NCBI GenBank assembly: GCA_004380135.1
Contig: QXCR01000010.1
Location: 372,001-436,000 of the forward strand
Origin: Stemphylium vesicarium
Taxonomy: Eukaryota > Ascomycota > Dothideomycetes > Pleosporales > Pleosporaceae
Length of the DNA stretch: 64,000 nucleotides
Direction: 5' to 3'
Shown in pieces: positions 32,716 through 44,770 of the stretch; position 1 is the first letter of the stretch; each line of letters begins with the position of its first letter. The position numbers and the translations under genes are program-made. A model generated the notes under the pieces. It worked only from the letters and a program-made list of their open reading frames with translations, did not search any database and was not told the DNA's origin.

Positions 32716-35700
32716 GCGGGTTTCAGGTTGGTGGAGGTGTTATGTTTGAGTGTTGAAGTAGCGGTTCTGAGGTTTGTTTGCATTTGACGAGGTTTTGTGC
32801 GAGGTGGTGGCGAATGTTACTCGAATAGAGTGGTTTGAAGAGTGTCTCTGTTTAGTTGAAGAATTCACTCTGGCGATCCAGAGCTGAAGAATAGTAGGTA
32901 TGTGCTGCGTCCTATACCTGACGTTGTCTTTCTTCTCTTATCCGACCCAAACTACTACAAGTACCAACCGTCAATTACCCAGTCTTCATCTTGCTGTGTC
33001 GCACATCCGGACCCCCTTTGCAACAGTGATTACATGTAGAGGATGCTACATCAAGAAGTGCCGTGCTCTGAGTTTATGCTTCACCCAGAGCGCCAATACC
33101 CTCAGTATTGGTCTATCGACACACAAGGATCTCGTCGAGTTCGGCGCACTAGTCTCAACAGGTATCAACCATAGCCTTCTCTTTATCAAATATAAGACGC
33201 AAAACTGTACACTCCGGTATATGCGCCGCCCTGCTTGTTACCATAACCAAACACTCATGATGGAGGCCTCGAGCAGGTATGATGAATATCGCGGTCATCC
33301 GCTCGTTGTAGACAGGACTTGATCGGCACCGAGGGTGTGCGTATTTTTCGTCGGGAAGGGAAAAGCGTATCGTTCGATTTCGATCGTGGAGAAGAGGGAA
33401 CGATACTTCGGGTCGAATGAGCTTGTGTGGTTAGCTGTTGGTTTGGTACACTAATGGGTCGCGGGACGGGGTCCAAAGAAAACTTACAAGTGCTGAATGC
33501 ACTAACGCGTCCTTTTAACAACATCAACTCTCAATGTGCGCCCATACAAGCTGTCCAAGACGAAGAGTGGTCTTGGGAAGACTGGATTCATCTTGTCTTA
33601 CTGCGCGTAGGCTGGCGGTCATTGCCATCATGCTCCCCGTTCTTGTTCGCGACATTTCCGTTGGCTTAACATCACTTCTGTCGATGTTTCATTTCGTTGC
33701 ATATTGCTCATGTAGATGCAAAGAAACTTTTCATCATATCCCAATCTTCATTGTCCCCACTTCCATTGTGTATTCGCATCGCGTCGGTCGTTCAGGGGGG
33801 CTGCCTCGTCGCTGCCAAGATGGTTGGTATTATTCGAGATGGAAAGACGTGTCTCGTTGACACGCTACATCTGTATTTCTTCGGCGTTGGCGAACGTGCA
33901 AGCGAAGAATGCGGAGGGGGTACCGTGAGAATCACGTCGGGAACGTTGTGCTGGGCTGAAGGAGTGCTGATGCCAGAACCAGATCAGACACGGCCTGAGA
34001 AAGGGTAAGCGGCTGCGGGGAGCGCGAGGAAAGGGGAAAGGCAATGAAATATTACAGGTAACAGTGTTGATGGAAGGTGGTAAATGAGGCGAAAGATTGG
34101 GAGGTGGAAGATGCCCAAGAAATGGACAGGCCAGAGACAGACAGTCTGTGGTTGGGAACTACGAATACAATCAATTGCTACAGGAGACCCAAGTCGCACA
34201 TGCCAGCTGTAGGCAAGGCTAGAACGCTCCCCCGACGAACAGTTTATGATCAGGCGTCGAAGCACAGGCAATTTCACATCTATAGGAGCCTTTGATGTCT
34301 CATTCGCCCGAGTAAAACATGTGACATTTGGTATATGGAAACTGTGATCGAGACGAGTGCAGCACTGAAACCCTCATATCATATCTATCACAAGATCATT
34401 GCTCGTCCAGCGAGCAAGAAAGGCTTGGTGCCAAAAACAAAAAGGCAAAAGCGGCTTAGCTTGACCAACAAAAGCCAGCCTTTCTCAGGGCAACGTGCCT
34501 GCAGAAGCTGCAGAGGGGCTGTTCGTGTCCCGGCGGCAAGCCTCCCAGCAAGCTCATCTGCCAGCACAAAGCAGCATGTCACATAACGGCTCTGGTGAAC
34601 CACTGGCTCGCAAACCCAAGACCAGACCCAGTGCGTTCAATACCACGAAGGCTATTTTGATTCAGCCGCGGGAAAGTGCAATACAGTGGGGGAGGCCTGA
34701 AGTTGCGCTTCTGTTGATCACCGCGTACCCACAGTGCGCATCGTCTGGCGCTAGTCCTTGCGGACATCTACCGGTGGTTGGGCCAAAACAAGCGGACGCT
34801 TCTTCTTCCAACGACATCGAGCACAATGGCAGAAATGGGCGACGTGTCTGAGCGGACGTTGTCATATCTCGTCATGTTCTCTCCTCCCCCGATGTGAGTA
34901 GCCAATCGACGTTGTATGTGCGCGCTAGCGATGAGACCGATGGTGAATGCTAAATATACTTTCGAACAGCGGCGGCGTCGTGCCTGCGGTTGAATTGCAA
35001 CACACCAAGTAACCGCAGGTTTATCTTATCGGATGAAGAGAATTAGCCGTGGGCTTCATAAGTAGTTATGGGATCCCCAGCACGATTATGGTGCTGATAT
35101 TCCTTCACATCTCCCCCGTTTCCCGCTCTGCTACGACTATCCCCGAACGATTATCGCGCCGAATCCATCTCCCACGATCGTGCCTATCCATATTCGAACT
35201 TCGCCATCGATTCTATCGTCGAACTGCCCATGCGTACCTTTCGAACACCACCATGACCCTTCGTTTTTCGCTCCCGATTAGCTTCCGCAAGCTAGCAGGC
35301 TAGCCCCCGTCGAAACCGAACTCCAGCATACCACGAATCTTAACTGGCAACCAAACGTCGATACCAATATACCGAACCGAGTCCTAGACGTCATATCGAC
35401 ATGAATACGCATATTATACGAATTCCCTAGCTACAACGTATACGAACGAATCATACGCATCCCCGCTACTTCTCCGACACGCGTTATCCCAAGGATGGTC
35501 TTCGGTATGAGGGACATTATTGGCAATGGTTGCAAAAGCCCTCTTGCTGGTCTCGCCATATGTGGAACCTTTGTTCTTGAAAAAGAAGTGTGCGGGATTT
35601 GGGCTGCACATATTCAGTCTAGGGATTACAACTGAACTGGTGACACAGGAAGCCAAGTTTATGTGCTGCAGGATAACTAGACGTTAGCCGATTACCGGGA

Positions 35701-36760
35701 CAAGCCAACATGTGCCCTCCAAGAAGTTCATTTCCATGGAAGGATTCTTGTGCTGCCGGTTGCTCAGGATTGTGGTCCTCCTCTTGCTACAGCTGCCACA
35801 ACGTTGTGTCGGAATTCGCTAATCACACACGTTCCCTTTGGCCCTCACATATAAGACAACGATAAGCCATCTGCCCGTTGCTTTTCTGGGACCCCTTCCA
35901 TATTTTATCATTCAAGATCCTTCCCGTCGGAGAGCTGGTGCCATTGTCGAGCTGACCGGTACCGTAGATGGACGTGTTGCGATCCCTTTCATCGGGAAAT
36001 ACGGCCGAAGGCGCGAAAAATCCGCCCCCAAAAATTGTCTTGCAATCGCAAATTCCCATGCCGTCTATGTCTCTATAAGACGAATTTTTGGACGCGATTC
36101 CTGCCGTTTGGGATACACGGTCCTCCCTATACCACCAACACTTCGGTTTTATCCGGTCAAACAGGCGCCGTCCTTGACAGCGTCACCCCGTCGCTGTGTT
36201 GTCGCCTTCACTCCATACCGGACATGCTCTTCGTACTGGGTCCGCACTAAATCTGTCCTCGATGTCGAAAAGATTCCACAGGCTTGAGAACCGGAAGCCA
36301 ATGCGACAAGGACCCCACGGGGTGGCTACCATTATCTGTATTCCAGGAGTGGCCAGTGCTTATCGTAACGAACACGCCATTACGAAGGGTACGCCCGGGT
36401 GCGAATGCGAGTGCGAGTCCGATAGGCTCGGCGGCCACTATCCCGGCTAGATCCACATCACCAAAAGTCTGCGGAATCATGGCATGGTTTCACTCCGCTT
36501 CCGGTAGGGGTCTTGGGAAAAAAACTTCTTCTCTACAAGCACGTACTTCGGCGTGTTAGAGCTCGCTGGCCATGTCCTTCCTCTTTGTACGAGGGTCGTT
36601 GTACGATGTTCATACCCTCGAACAAGTGTCAACTGAGAGTAAGTTGTAGTAAGAGTACGGGCACCATCAAGACGACGCGCTACATCTCGAGCTTATCCAG
36701 GGCTCATTTCATTCGCCAGCAATTGCGCCATGCCGGGGGTAACATCCTTGGCATGTAGTG

Positions 36761-36781
36761 TGGCTCTGTGGCTCTGTGGCT
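36761..36781. repeat. 8-bp tandem repeat TGGCTCTG
   Basis: Two full units and a partial third in the gene-poor stretch. Confidence 0.85.
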
Positions 36782-36861
36782 GTTGTAAGCTCACATTGAT
36801 CACCAGACGAAGAGTACCTAGGAGGTGGATCGACCCTGATAGGGCTGGCGAGCATAGTGTG

Positions 36862-36887
36862 TAGGCGCAGGGTATAGGCGCAGGGTA
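36862..36887. repeat. perfect 13-bp tandem duplication
   Basis: TAGGCGCAGGGTA occurs twice without spacer (36862-36874 and 36875-36887). Confidence 0.95.
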
Positions 36888-37525
36888 CACCTCCGTTATG
36901 CACGAGTGGATCACGGTGTAAACCATCCCTCCCGTACGCCTCCCCCGCGATAGGATGATCGCTTCAGGGCTTAGCGAAGAGGGCCTTCACGTCGTTGGAT
37001 TAAGGTTCGAAACAACGATGGCGAGCCCTTTCACGGATCTGAGCTAGGATGATCAGCCATCGGCCTGTGCTATACTAACGGGAGAGACGCTGTGTTGGTA
37101 CCGGAGTAAGAATCTCAGGAACCACCCTAGTCTAACCGTTCTGTCGGAGCGCGTTCGCCCGAGCCCGTTGCGGAAACTGACTAGAGGCGCGCGGAATTTC
37201 CCGATCTACTGACAGCCCTTGTTTGCATACGCCACTTTGTGGATACCCTGAACCTTGCCTTGACCTCGTCTGCCGGATCTGGCAATCTGACAGCGATGCT
37301 ATGGGGTGGAGTCTACTTGGTAGCTGCAGCGTGTCAGGGCCACGTGGAAACGCGCTATGGCAGATCACGCCATACAGGCAATCTGGGGATGGGTAAATGA
37401 TAGTTGCGCGATTCATAGCTAGAGCTAAGCAGAAAATGGCAGAGCGAAAAGCCAATTCGGACCACGTTGGAGTTTCCACCCATGTTGAGCAGTATACTAT
37501 GGATTACGCTAAATAACCTAACGGT

Positions 37526-39048
37526 CTACTTGAGGGACCAAACACCGTTTTCTTCGACAATGTCAATGGGCCGGTTCTCGTCTAGAGATCTTCGACCGGC
37601 CTCTAGAATTGCTGTTGTTGCAATGGTGTTCTTCAGGGTCGGTAATGGCCGCGCGTCTAGCTGGTCTAGGGTGACCTCACCCGCGTTGAGCTTGTTGACG
37701 GCATCGACAAACTTCTCAAACGAAATGTACCCGTAGCCGATTTGGCCTGCAAAGTTGCCCTCTTCGTCAGGAGCGTACTTCATGTAAAATCTGCAGCTGG
37801 TCAGTACGCGAATTGGCGGTTGCGTGATATGCGCGACTGGACTTACGGGTTGTACCACAGCAGGCCACCTTCATCGTCAGTCACATCGTAGCCTCGCTTG
37901 GCCTGGTTGACGCGGATCTCTCCGGTTGATGCCATGTAATGGAAGTATTGATTCGAGTGTACACCAGCCTTTTGCGGCGCTGCCCAGCCAGCTGTGTAAA
38001 CACCGGTGCCAACCTTACTCGGGTCATCCTTTTTCACCCAGTTTGTGAGTAGTGTGATGGTGTCCTCGGTTGCAGGATCACAGCCTAGGCCAGTAGCTAT
38101 TCCCTTGGCTGCGCTAGCCATGACGCGCACTGGCTTCCAGTCGGGAATCATGGACTCATTGATGTCGATATGATGAGAGTTGAGGTAGTAGGAGATGTCG
38201 GAGTCAATACCCGCCCATGCTTTGAATGTCTCCAGCTGGCTCCTAGTCGTTTATTAGTCCCCGTTGGCTTCGCGTCTGACATTATCGAACGTACTTTGGT
38301 TGACTCATGTAAGAGTAGAAGTAGTTGAAGTCACCCAACTTCTGCGCCCTGTAGCGCGCATCGGCATACGCTGGATCGTACCGCTTGTGATGCTCAATGT
38401 AAACAAAGACATTGTGCTTCTTCGCTGCTGCAAGAAGTTCCTGGTGGTGTTCCAGCAGCTTCACTGCGGGCTTTGTGATGAGGACGTGTATTCCGCGCTC
38501 GATTGCATAGAGGGCGATGGGGTAGTGTGTGGTGTCGGGTGTGAAGATGGTGACTGATCAATGTCAGCGAAAATGGACGAATCCAGGTGATGTGCGCTTG
38601 CGACTCACTGGCACTGCCTTTCGGGAGCGCGTCGATCGCTGTCTTGTAGGCGTTTGGGTCCGTCTTCCCTTCCTTTGGGAACTCTTCGAACGACACATCC
38701 AAGTTATTGTATGTCTCGGAGATGTTCTTCTGGAGATGTTCGCCTGACGATCATGAGCGTCCTGTATGTGTTTGTACAACCCCGATATGGCGCTACTTAC
38801 GGATTGCGGGGAATTTGCCGCCCGATGTACCGACCATAGACAGCTTGCCAACTTTGCCGCGCCTTCGCAAGTCAAACAACGTCAGTCCTACGACACCGAC
38901 CTTCTTGTCTGACTTTGAGGCGCCGCCTCCGACGAATCCTGTCGTGTACTCTCCAGTACCGACCTGGCTGATGCATTAGCAAGAGTGTTGCAAAGGGACG
39001 GGTTGTCAATGAGGGGTAGCATACCATGAGAACCTCTACCGGCGCCAT
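37526..39048 (-). CDS. Gfo/Idh/MocA-family NAD(P)-dependent oxidoreductase
   Basis: Family members oxidise or reduce sugars, sugar acids and inositols. Six exons (39048-39025, 38963-38801, 38743-38609, 38553-38295, 38242-37847, 37790-37526) join in phase to 413 residues; the five introns are 52-61 nt with GTATGC, GTAAGT, GTGAGT, GTACGT and GTAAGT donors. The N-terminal Rossmann motif is VGTGEYTTGFVGG. The family's usual EKP step reads TKPAVK after the strand GIHVLI. The second domain carries YIEHHKRYDPAY, NSHHIDINESMIPDW and YYFxS-like YFYSYMSQPK. No signal peptide, so cytosolic. It is divergent from a DapA-family aldolase gene and near an XlnR-like regulator, which suggests a shared catabolic role. 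Substrate unknown; a sugar or aldonate dehydrogenase is my inference. Confidence 0.88.
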
Positions 39049-40036
39049 GATGACTGTCTTGTTTGGTGGCGAGATGCGGAAGCAGAATAACCAGTCAAAA
39101 CCTTAGCTACGATTGAATTGTAGAAGAGGAGGAGAGACGAGCAGAGAGCTGAATTGAAGGGGATGCTCCTCATCAATACCCGACATAGCTTCGTCGGCAT
39201 ATGGTTGCTTATCGATAACGGCGGAAAATATATGGCCCAGAGACGCGATGAGGGGCAAGAGGCGCTCACGCGTTCTGCCGGAAGCCGCGGCCGGATGACG
39301 TTACAGGACTCGAAGAGGCCTTGGAGTTCGTGGGGCTGAGTGCGCTGAATGCGCCGGATACGCCCAAGACGGCCTTTTTGCAGGGTCTTGGGAGAGCCAT
39401 CATGTCTCCAAGCCCTCCTCAGGCTGCTCTGGCCGGTCCTGGGCCGCTCGCATTGTCTTGGTCGATACTCTTGGAGTGTGGACGGAGGAACGAGTTTCTT
39501 GTGTTCCGAGGGGTAGCGAACTTCCCCAGGGCCAAGAAGCGGTGGCAGATGGCACATCCCACGCCGACGCCTGCTTCTCATTGGTGGAAGAACACGACGG
39601 CCTCTCCGGCGTCCAACATGGCCATGCTGTGCCACTATGTTCGACCTGCCACCCACCGCCGAGTTTAGTCACTACCATAGAAAAGGCCGCACACTGTCCC
39701 GCCTTTCGCGCAGACGTAGCCCGAAGTCGTCAGACGGCCCACAGCCCTGCACGCGACGTTTGCTCTAGCCCTCGCTGCCTCTGCCCTTGGCGAATGAAAG
39801 GCGTGCAATTGACGAGATCTTGACAACGGCAGGACTATTGAGGCCCGCGAATGCGTGTGGGATGAGAATTGGGCTCTGCCGACTGCCTCCATCTCGCTGC
39901 TATATTAAAGCTGACCGAACCCGTACTTGCACCGTTGTTGTCTGACGCTTCTTCTTTCCCAGCACCTACTCTCATATCTTGATCCATCTCTTTACTCCGA
40001 GACCCTACTTGTATCCCAGCTCGATATACTTCAGCC
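39049..40036. promoter_or_regulatory. bidirectional promoter region, oxidoreductase / aldolase
   Basis: 988 bp between the two divergent start codons. I looked for the XlnR core GGCTAA on both strands and did not see one. Frames inside (for example 39036-39656 minus, 206 codons) overlap the oxidoreductase start and have no recognisable domain, so I do not annotate them. Confidence 0.5.
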
Positions 40037-41020
40037 ATGGCTTCCAACGGCAACGGCACCAATGGCCATGTCAAGGAGCGTACGCCTCTTCGACCAGGCA
40101 TCTACTCGCCTACCATGACCTTTTTCAACCCAGAGACCGAGGAGCTGGACATTCCTACCATTAAGAAGCATGCGGTGCGACTCGCTGAGGCCGGCCTTGT
40201 TGGTCTTGTCACCATGGGCTCAAACGGAGAGGCTGTCCACCTATCACGTGCGGAGAAGACTGCCGTCACGCGAGCAACCCGAGAAGCGCTTGACGAGGCT
40301 GGCTACCAAAACGTCCCCGTCATCGTAGGAGCGTCCGAGCATGGCATCGGGCTCACAATCGACCTCTGCAAGGAAGCCGAGGCGGCTGGTGGAGAGTATG
40401 TCCTCATAGTCCCTCCCAGCTACTACCGCTACGCTATGGATGAAGATGCCATCTACGAGTACTTTACCAAGGTCGCAGACGGCTCGCCACTCCCCGTCAT
40501 CCTGTACAACTACCCGGGCGCTGTTGCTGGCATCGATATGGACAGCGACCTCATCATCAAGCTTGGAAAGCACCAGAACATTGTCGGCACCAAGTTCACG
40601 TGCGGTAACACGGGAAAGCTTACTCGCGTAGCTCTTGCCACCAATGCCTGCACGACCAAGAGCAATGGTAGCGGCTACATGGCCTTTGGCGGTATGGCTG
40701 ACTTCACAGCTCAGACTGCTGCCAGCGGCGGTTCGGGCATCATCGCCGGTGGCGCCAATGTGCTCCCAAAGACGTGCGTCAAGATCTGGAACCTATGGGC
40801 AGAGGGAAAGTACGACGAAGCCATTGAGCTGCAAAAGGTGCTCAGCAAGGGCGACTGGGTGCTGACCAAAACGGCCATTCCCGGAACCAAGTCAGCAATT
40901 CAGTCATATTACGGATATGGTGGGTACCCTCGCAAGCCACTCAAGAGGCTGCCCCAAGAGAAGGTCGACGCCGTTGCACAGGGCATCAAGGAGGTCATGG
41001 AGGTGGAGAAGAAGTTATAG
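40037..41020 (+). CDS. DapA/N-acetylneuraminate-lyase family aldolase
   Basis: Class I Schiff-base aldolase/dehydratase family. In moulds members include L-threo-3-deoxy-hexulosonate aldolase (GaaC/Lga1), 2-keto-3-deoxy-sugar-acid aldolases and 4-hydroxy-2-oxoglutarate aldolase. A single exon gives 327 residues, the usual length, with ATG in a good context (GCCATGGCT). Motifs: GIYSPTMTFF near the N-terminus, GSNGEAVHLS (61-70) in the place of GTTGE, catalytic Tyr157 in LYNYPG and the Schiff-base Lys186 in GTKFTCGN. No targeting peptide is evident, so cytosolic. The divergent oxidoreductase and the downstream XlnR-like regulator point to plant-wall sugar or sugar-acid use. True lysine biosynthesis (DHDPS) is unlikely because fungi use the aminoadipate route. 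Confidence 0.9.
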   Translation: MASNGNGTNGHVKERTPLRPGIYSPTMTFFNPETEELDIPTIKKHAVRLAEAGLVGLVTMGSNGEAVHLSRAEKTAVTRATREALDEAGYQNVPVIVGASEHGIGLTIDLCKEAEAAGGEYVLIVPPSYYRYAMDEDAIYEYFTKVADGSPLPVILYNYPGAVAGIDMDSDLIIKLGKHQNIVGTKFTCGNTGKLTRVALATNACTTKSNGSGYMAFGGMADFTAQTAASGGSGIIAGGANVLPKTCVKIWNLWAEGKYDEAIELQKVLSKGDWVLTKTAIPGTKSAIQSYYGYGGYPRKPLKRLPQEKVDAVAQGIKEVMEVEKKL

Positions 41021-41931
41021 GTGCATTGCATAAACATTGCGCGTCAGGCCTGATACCCTTCACACTAAGTTGGGTTATAGTTTCTCCGCACACTCTTTCT
41101 TTGCTGGCATTTTGGGGTAAAAGACACTTGTCTGCATTTACGAAGCCTCCGCTACTGTACATAGTTGTCCGATAATAGATATCCGTCTCCTTTGCGCTGC
41201 GCTGATTGTTGGGGCTGATGATGCGTCCATGGCTGCTCGGTCAGAAGCTGGCCTGCCCAGGTGGTGTCCGCATTTGGAATAGCGCTATGTTTTAGCGCCA
41301 AAAGGAAAAGGTGCCCGCGTATCGGGCGTCCCCTCCCAGGCCTGCAACCCTTCCGTGGACCATCACCAAGCTAGTTGCGCGCCATGATTACTACAAGCTT
41401 TTGGGCTTCTAGGCGTTCGCAACCCCATTTCAATGAACAGCTTGTCGATGCACCGGTCATTGCGTTGCGCCTACACACGAGCCCCTCGATGGTCCAGCGA
41501 AGTCAGGCCGATACTACGTCGGCGAGGACGTCCAACAGGGAAGTTACACCGAACGCTAACGTCTCACGCTCCGCCTACCAGTTTTACGCCGACCGGCAGC
41601 GGCGCCGGCAACCCCGCCAGACCAACGCACACGGCGCACGTCGGAGAGTCTGGTCCAACACCCGGAAATTGCCCCGTGCATGTGTGAAGCGGTAGCTACC
41701 GCTGTTGTCGTCGGCGCATCATTTCACTTAGATTAAGCGTCGAGAAGTAGCGGCGCCTTGATCGAGACGTTGAGTCTTGTTATTGACTTTATTGCAACAT
41801 CGAAACTCGCTCAAGAGGCGCTATGAATAGAAACAAGAAGGAAAATTGCTGTACCCATGACCATAATTGTACAATCTTCAAGCTGCCGTGAGCCAGCTCA
41901 AGATCTATGCATCCAATATGCCCCGATGCCT
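41021..41931. other. convergent 3' intergenic region
   Basis: 911 bp between the tail-to-tail aldolase and zinc-cluster genes. Short overlapping frames at 41375-41695 show no domain. Confidence 0.6.
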
Positions 41932-44770
41932 TCAAATCGCCAACCCGTTTCCTAGGCTTGTCCATCGATATAGAGACAAGACCTCTCTTCGTTTCGCAGG
42001 AGTCATCTCCCTCGCATGGCCGTGGCCTTTGATTTGTGCTAATGTCGATATCATAACCTTCCGGAAATTGCGCTATAGGTGGTCAGTACCATCCGCATCA
42101 AATCTATTGGGTGAGCAGCGTACCTGATACTCGGTATTGAGCGTCACGACAGCGGCTTCATGTGCTCGTACTATTGTCTCGCAAGCTCGAATGACGTTGT
42201 CGTTGGTTTCAGTCGAGAGCTTGTCGGCCAACAGCAACAAGATGAGGCTTCCTTGTAGCAGATACTGTTTGCATGTTAGTGTGCTTCCTCAAGCCATCTG
42301 GACGTCCACTTACCATGCCAAAAAGATAGGGCATAAAGGATAAATCTGGGTCTACATCGAGAATCGCCTCGACTGCACCCGCGGCTGCTATTGCGTTCGA
42401 AGTCGCTGCGAGGAAGGACTGGGAGCAGATCCACATATTGTCGTCCTCTAAGAGTGCCACTGGGTCCCATTTGCCGTGCAATAGAATGTGCAATACGTGC
42501 ATGATGTGGGTAGCGTACGCGGCAACCTTTCGCGTTTGGTGAATCCACTCGCCCCGAACCGGATCTGAGGTACTGTTCGTTTGCGCGTCATCGTTGGGTC
42601 CACAGCCGTATTGTGCTTTGAACTCTTCGATGCTATATGCATATCGTTCCAACTGCCGGGTGATCTCCGCTTCGTGAAGATCCCAAGATGTCCGTTGGCC
42701 AAATCGTGGATGGTTTTTCTGGGCGTTGAGATCCACGATATCTCCGAGAATTGTCATCAAGGGAAGGAAGAAGCCGAAAACGTCGTGCCTGCAATGCAGT
42801 TAGCAAGACTTTCGTAGCTAGCAAACAACCCAGACGCCATCAAGTACACCATGCGCCAGAGTCCCCAGGGCCTCGGTTCATACGTACGATGTGCATTGGA
42901 AGTTGAGCCCTCGTTTCCGCGGTCCGGCATGTCCCGTGTAGAATTCGCCTTGCTGCCAAAGGGTGTCGGGGACCGGTTGAAGTAGGTCTTCGCACTCGTT
43001 GTCCAACATTGCTAGTGGGCGGTTATAACAGAGTCCGAGGTGTCGGTCGACCATGTACAACAACCACCATAGTCGACGTCTCTCCTCTTTCATCTCTTCA
43101 ACGATAGCTGCAGCTGGTGTGCCCGCGGGTGCCTGAGCGCTGGAGGCGTCTGATACGCCAACATCAACTTCTCCGTCGGTCGTATTTGTGTCGCGCTCTC
43201 GGGGGGGTCTTTGAGAAACCTCACGGCCCAGCTTGAGTTCCCTAGCCAATGACCACGCCGCGTTCCACCATCTCAACGAAGCCGCTTTGTACTCGCTTGC
43301 AGAAGTGACTACTCCCAAGTTGATGTACGTGGCGACGTCGTCTAGAGTGCTTGTGGGTGGCATCGCCCCCTCCGGTCTTCCGTCATAGCGTCCTATCGCA
43401 CGATCAACGCCGAAAGCGTCGTGGGCAGCCGAAGTCACCCCCTGCCCAGGAGCGAAGCCATGTGAAGAGGGAGAGTGGACAAGGGGCTTCAATAGTTCCA
43501 CTGTCAGCTTCCAAAGCTTCTGGCATATGATGGCTCTTGCTGATGGGGTGGAAGTGAGGTAACTCGCTTCACTCGTTTGGGCAGCCACCCACAGCATGCT
43601 GGAAAGGAGGGCCGGACTGCATCGTCGAGGTTTGTGCTGTCGTAGAAAACTCCGTTTCCGGAAGACGGACCCGAGGATGTAAGGCGAGAGTGGCTCCATG
43701 AATACAGACGAAGAGCTCTGGAAGTAGAACTCTAAAAGGTCGCATGCGGTCGGGACGTTCATGACTGTACCAAGGTGGGGCAGCAATGGCTTCAAAACAG
43801 GGTATCGGCATGCAAGCATACCACCACTGTTCTGCGACGAGTTCACACTGACTCCTGATTGTGGCGATCCAGTATCCGCCGATCCGTAGCTGTGAGGCGA
43901 AGAGTGCCTTCCAGCTTGCGGGTAGTGCATGGGATAACCCATATTGGCGTACTCAGAAGGGATGGATACGGATGTGCCATTGGGTCCCGGTATGAGGTGC
44001 ATTCCTAGCAAGTTGTTAGCAAATCTTCGGAGATGACACGACTTTCTGACATCTGAGATGCTTCGCGTGGCCTTTGGGGCTGCGAGAAGAACCACACCAT
44101 ATGCCAAGTCCTTCAGACTGGCTCGTCCGACGTACCGTTCATAGCATACATCAGCTCTTCGCGTGGCATTTCAGCATGCATTGGCGGATAAGCAGCACCG
44201 GATCCAAGGAGTAAGGGGTCGATCATCATGTGGTTGACAGGAGGGTCGAATGTCGCGCCAGGGTTCATAGCTTGCCAGTTGCCTGTTGGTAGACCGCCCT
44301 TGCCCGCAGGGAAATGCTGTACCACGGGTGTCGCCTCGGACTGCGACCAAACATCCTCCTCCATCTCGGCCATTACGCCTGGCCTCTCGAAGTAACTGTT
44401 CATTCCATTAGGAGTTTGTGGGCTGCCACCAGCAGCCGCTTCTTCTCTCTGCTTCTGGATGTGTCGCGGAACCTGCTACTCGTCAGCTGCTGGATATACA
44501 TTGTAGCCGCGATGCGTTCGCGGCACAACTTGCTGTCGATTGGCAACAGTTATGATGTAAGAGATTTCTTGTGCTTACTTTTCCTCGTCGTTTCTTTTCA
44601 CGGTTGTACTGACAAACGTATTCTAGCTCTATGCAGCGCGAGCACGGTGCCTGACCGTTGCATCTTGTGCGCATGCGATGACAATGATCGCATGCCCGGC
44701 TAACTCTGCGCTTGACTGGTGCTGAGCTCCGGCGCTCAAGCTTAGGTGTATCGGATGTTGTGGACTCCAT
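41932..44770 (-). CDS. XlnR/AraR-family Zn(II)2Cys6 transcription factor
   Basis: Regulator of the family that controls xylanase, cellulase and pentose-catabolic genes. Exons 44770-44579, 44472-44136, 44004-42888, 42788-42314, 42264-42124 and 42072-41932 join in phase to 800 residues; introns are 106, 131, 99, 49 and 51 nt. The zinc cluster is C27, C30, C37, C43, C46, C53 (RACDHCHRMRTRCNGQAPCSRC) followed by NREKKRRGK. The fungal-specific domain includes ERRRLWWLLYMVDRHLGLCYNRPLAMLD. The C-terminal third carries typical XlnR blocks: LHGKWDPVALLEDDNMWICSQSF, DPDLSFMPYLFGMYLLQGS, CETIVRAHEAAVVTLNTEYQ, and the final FRKVM...RREVLSLYRWTS. The finger differs from the canonical XlnR CDQCNQLRTKCDGQ form, so this may be an AraR-like paralogue rather than XlnR itself. 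Located next to two sugar-acid-type enzymes. Confidence 0.9.

Larger units (their letters stand above)
32716..37525. other. 4.8-kb gene-poor stretch
   Basis: Both strands carry only short frames (at most 150 codons) with no domains, splice logic or shared terminal repeats that I can see. Base composition is ordinary rather than AT-rich, so it is not a strongly mutated repeat. Two short tandem duplications lie at 36761-36781 and 36862-36887. Decayed genes or an old element are possible but cannot be shown by eye. Confidence 0.5.

Noticed and set aside
36995..37030. GGTTCGAAA sequence suggesting a tRNA T-loop
   Set aside because: Flanks pair as a CGTTG/CAACG hairpin with a long loop, not as a tRNA T-arm; no cloverleaf found.
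39036..39656. 206-codon minus-strand frame at the oxidoreductase 5' end
   Set aside because: Overlaps the first oxidoreductase exon in another frame and is Arg/Ser/Pro-rich with no domain; a GC-rich promoter shadow is the simpler reading.
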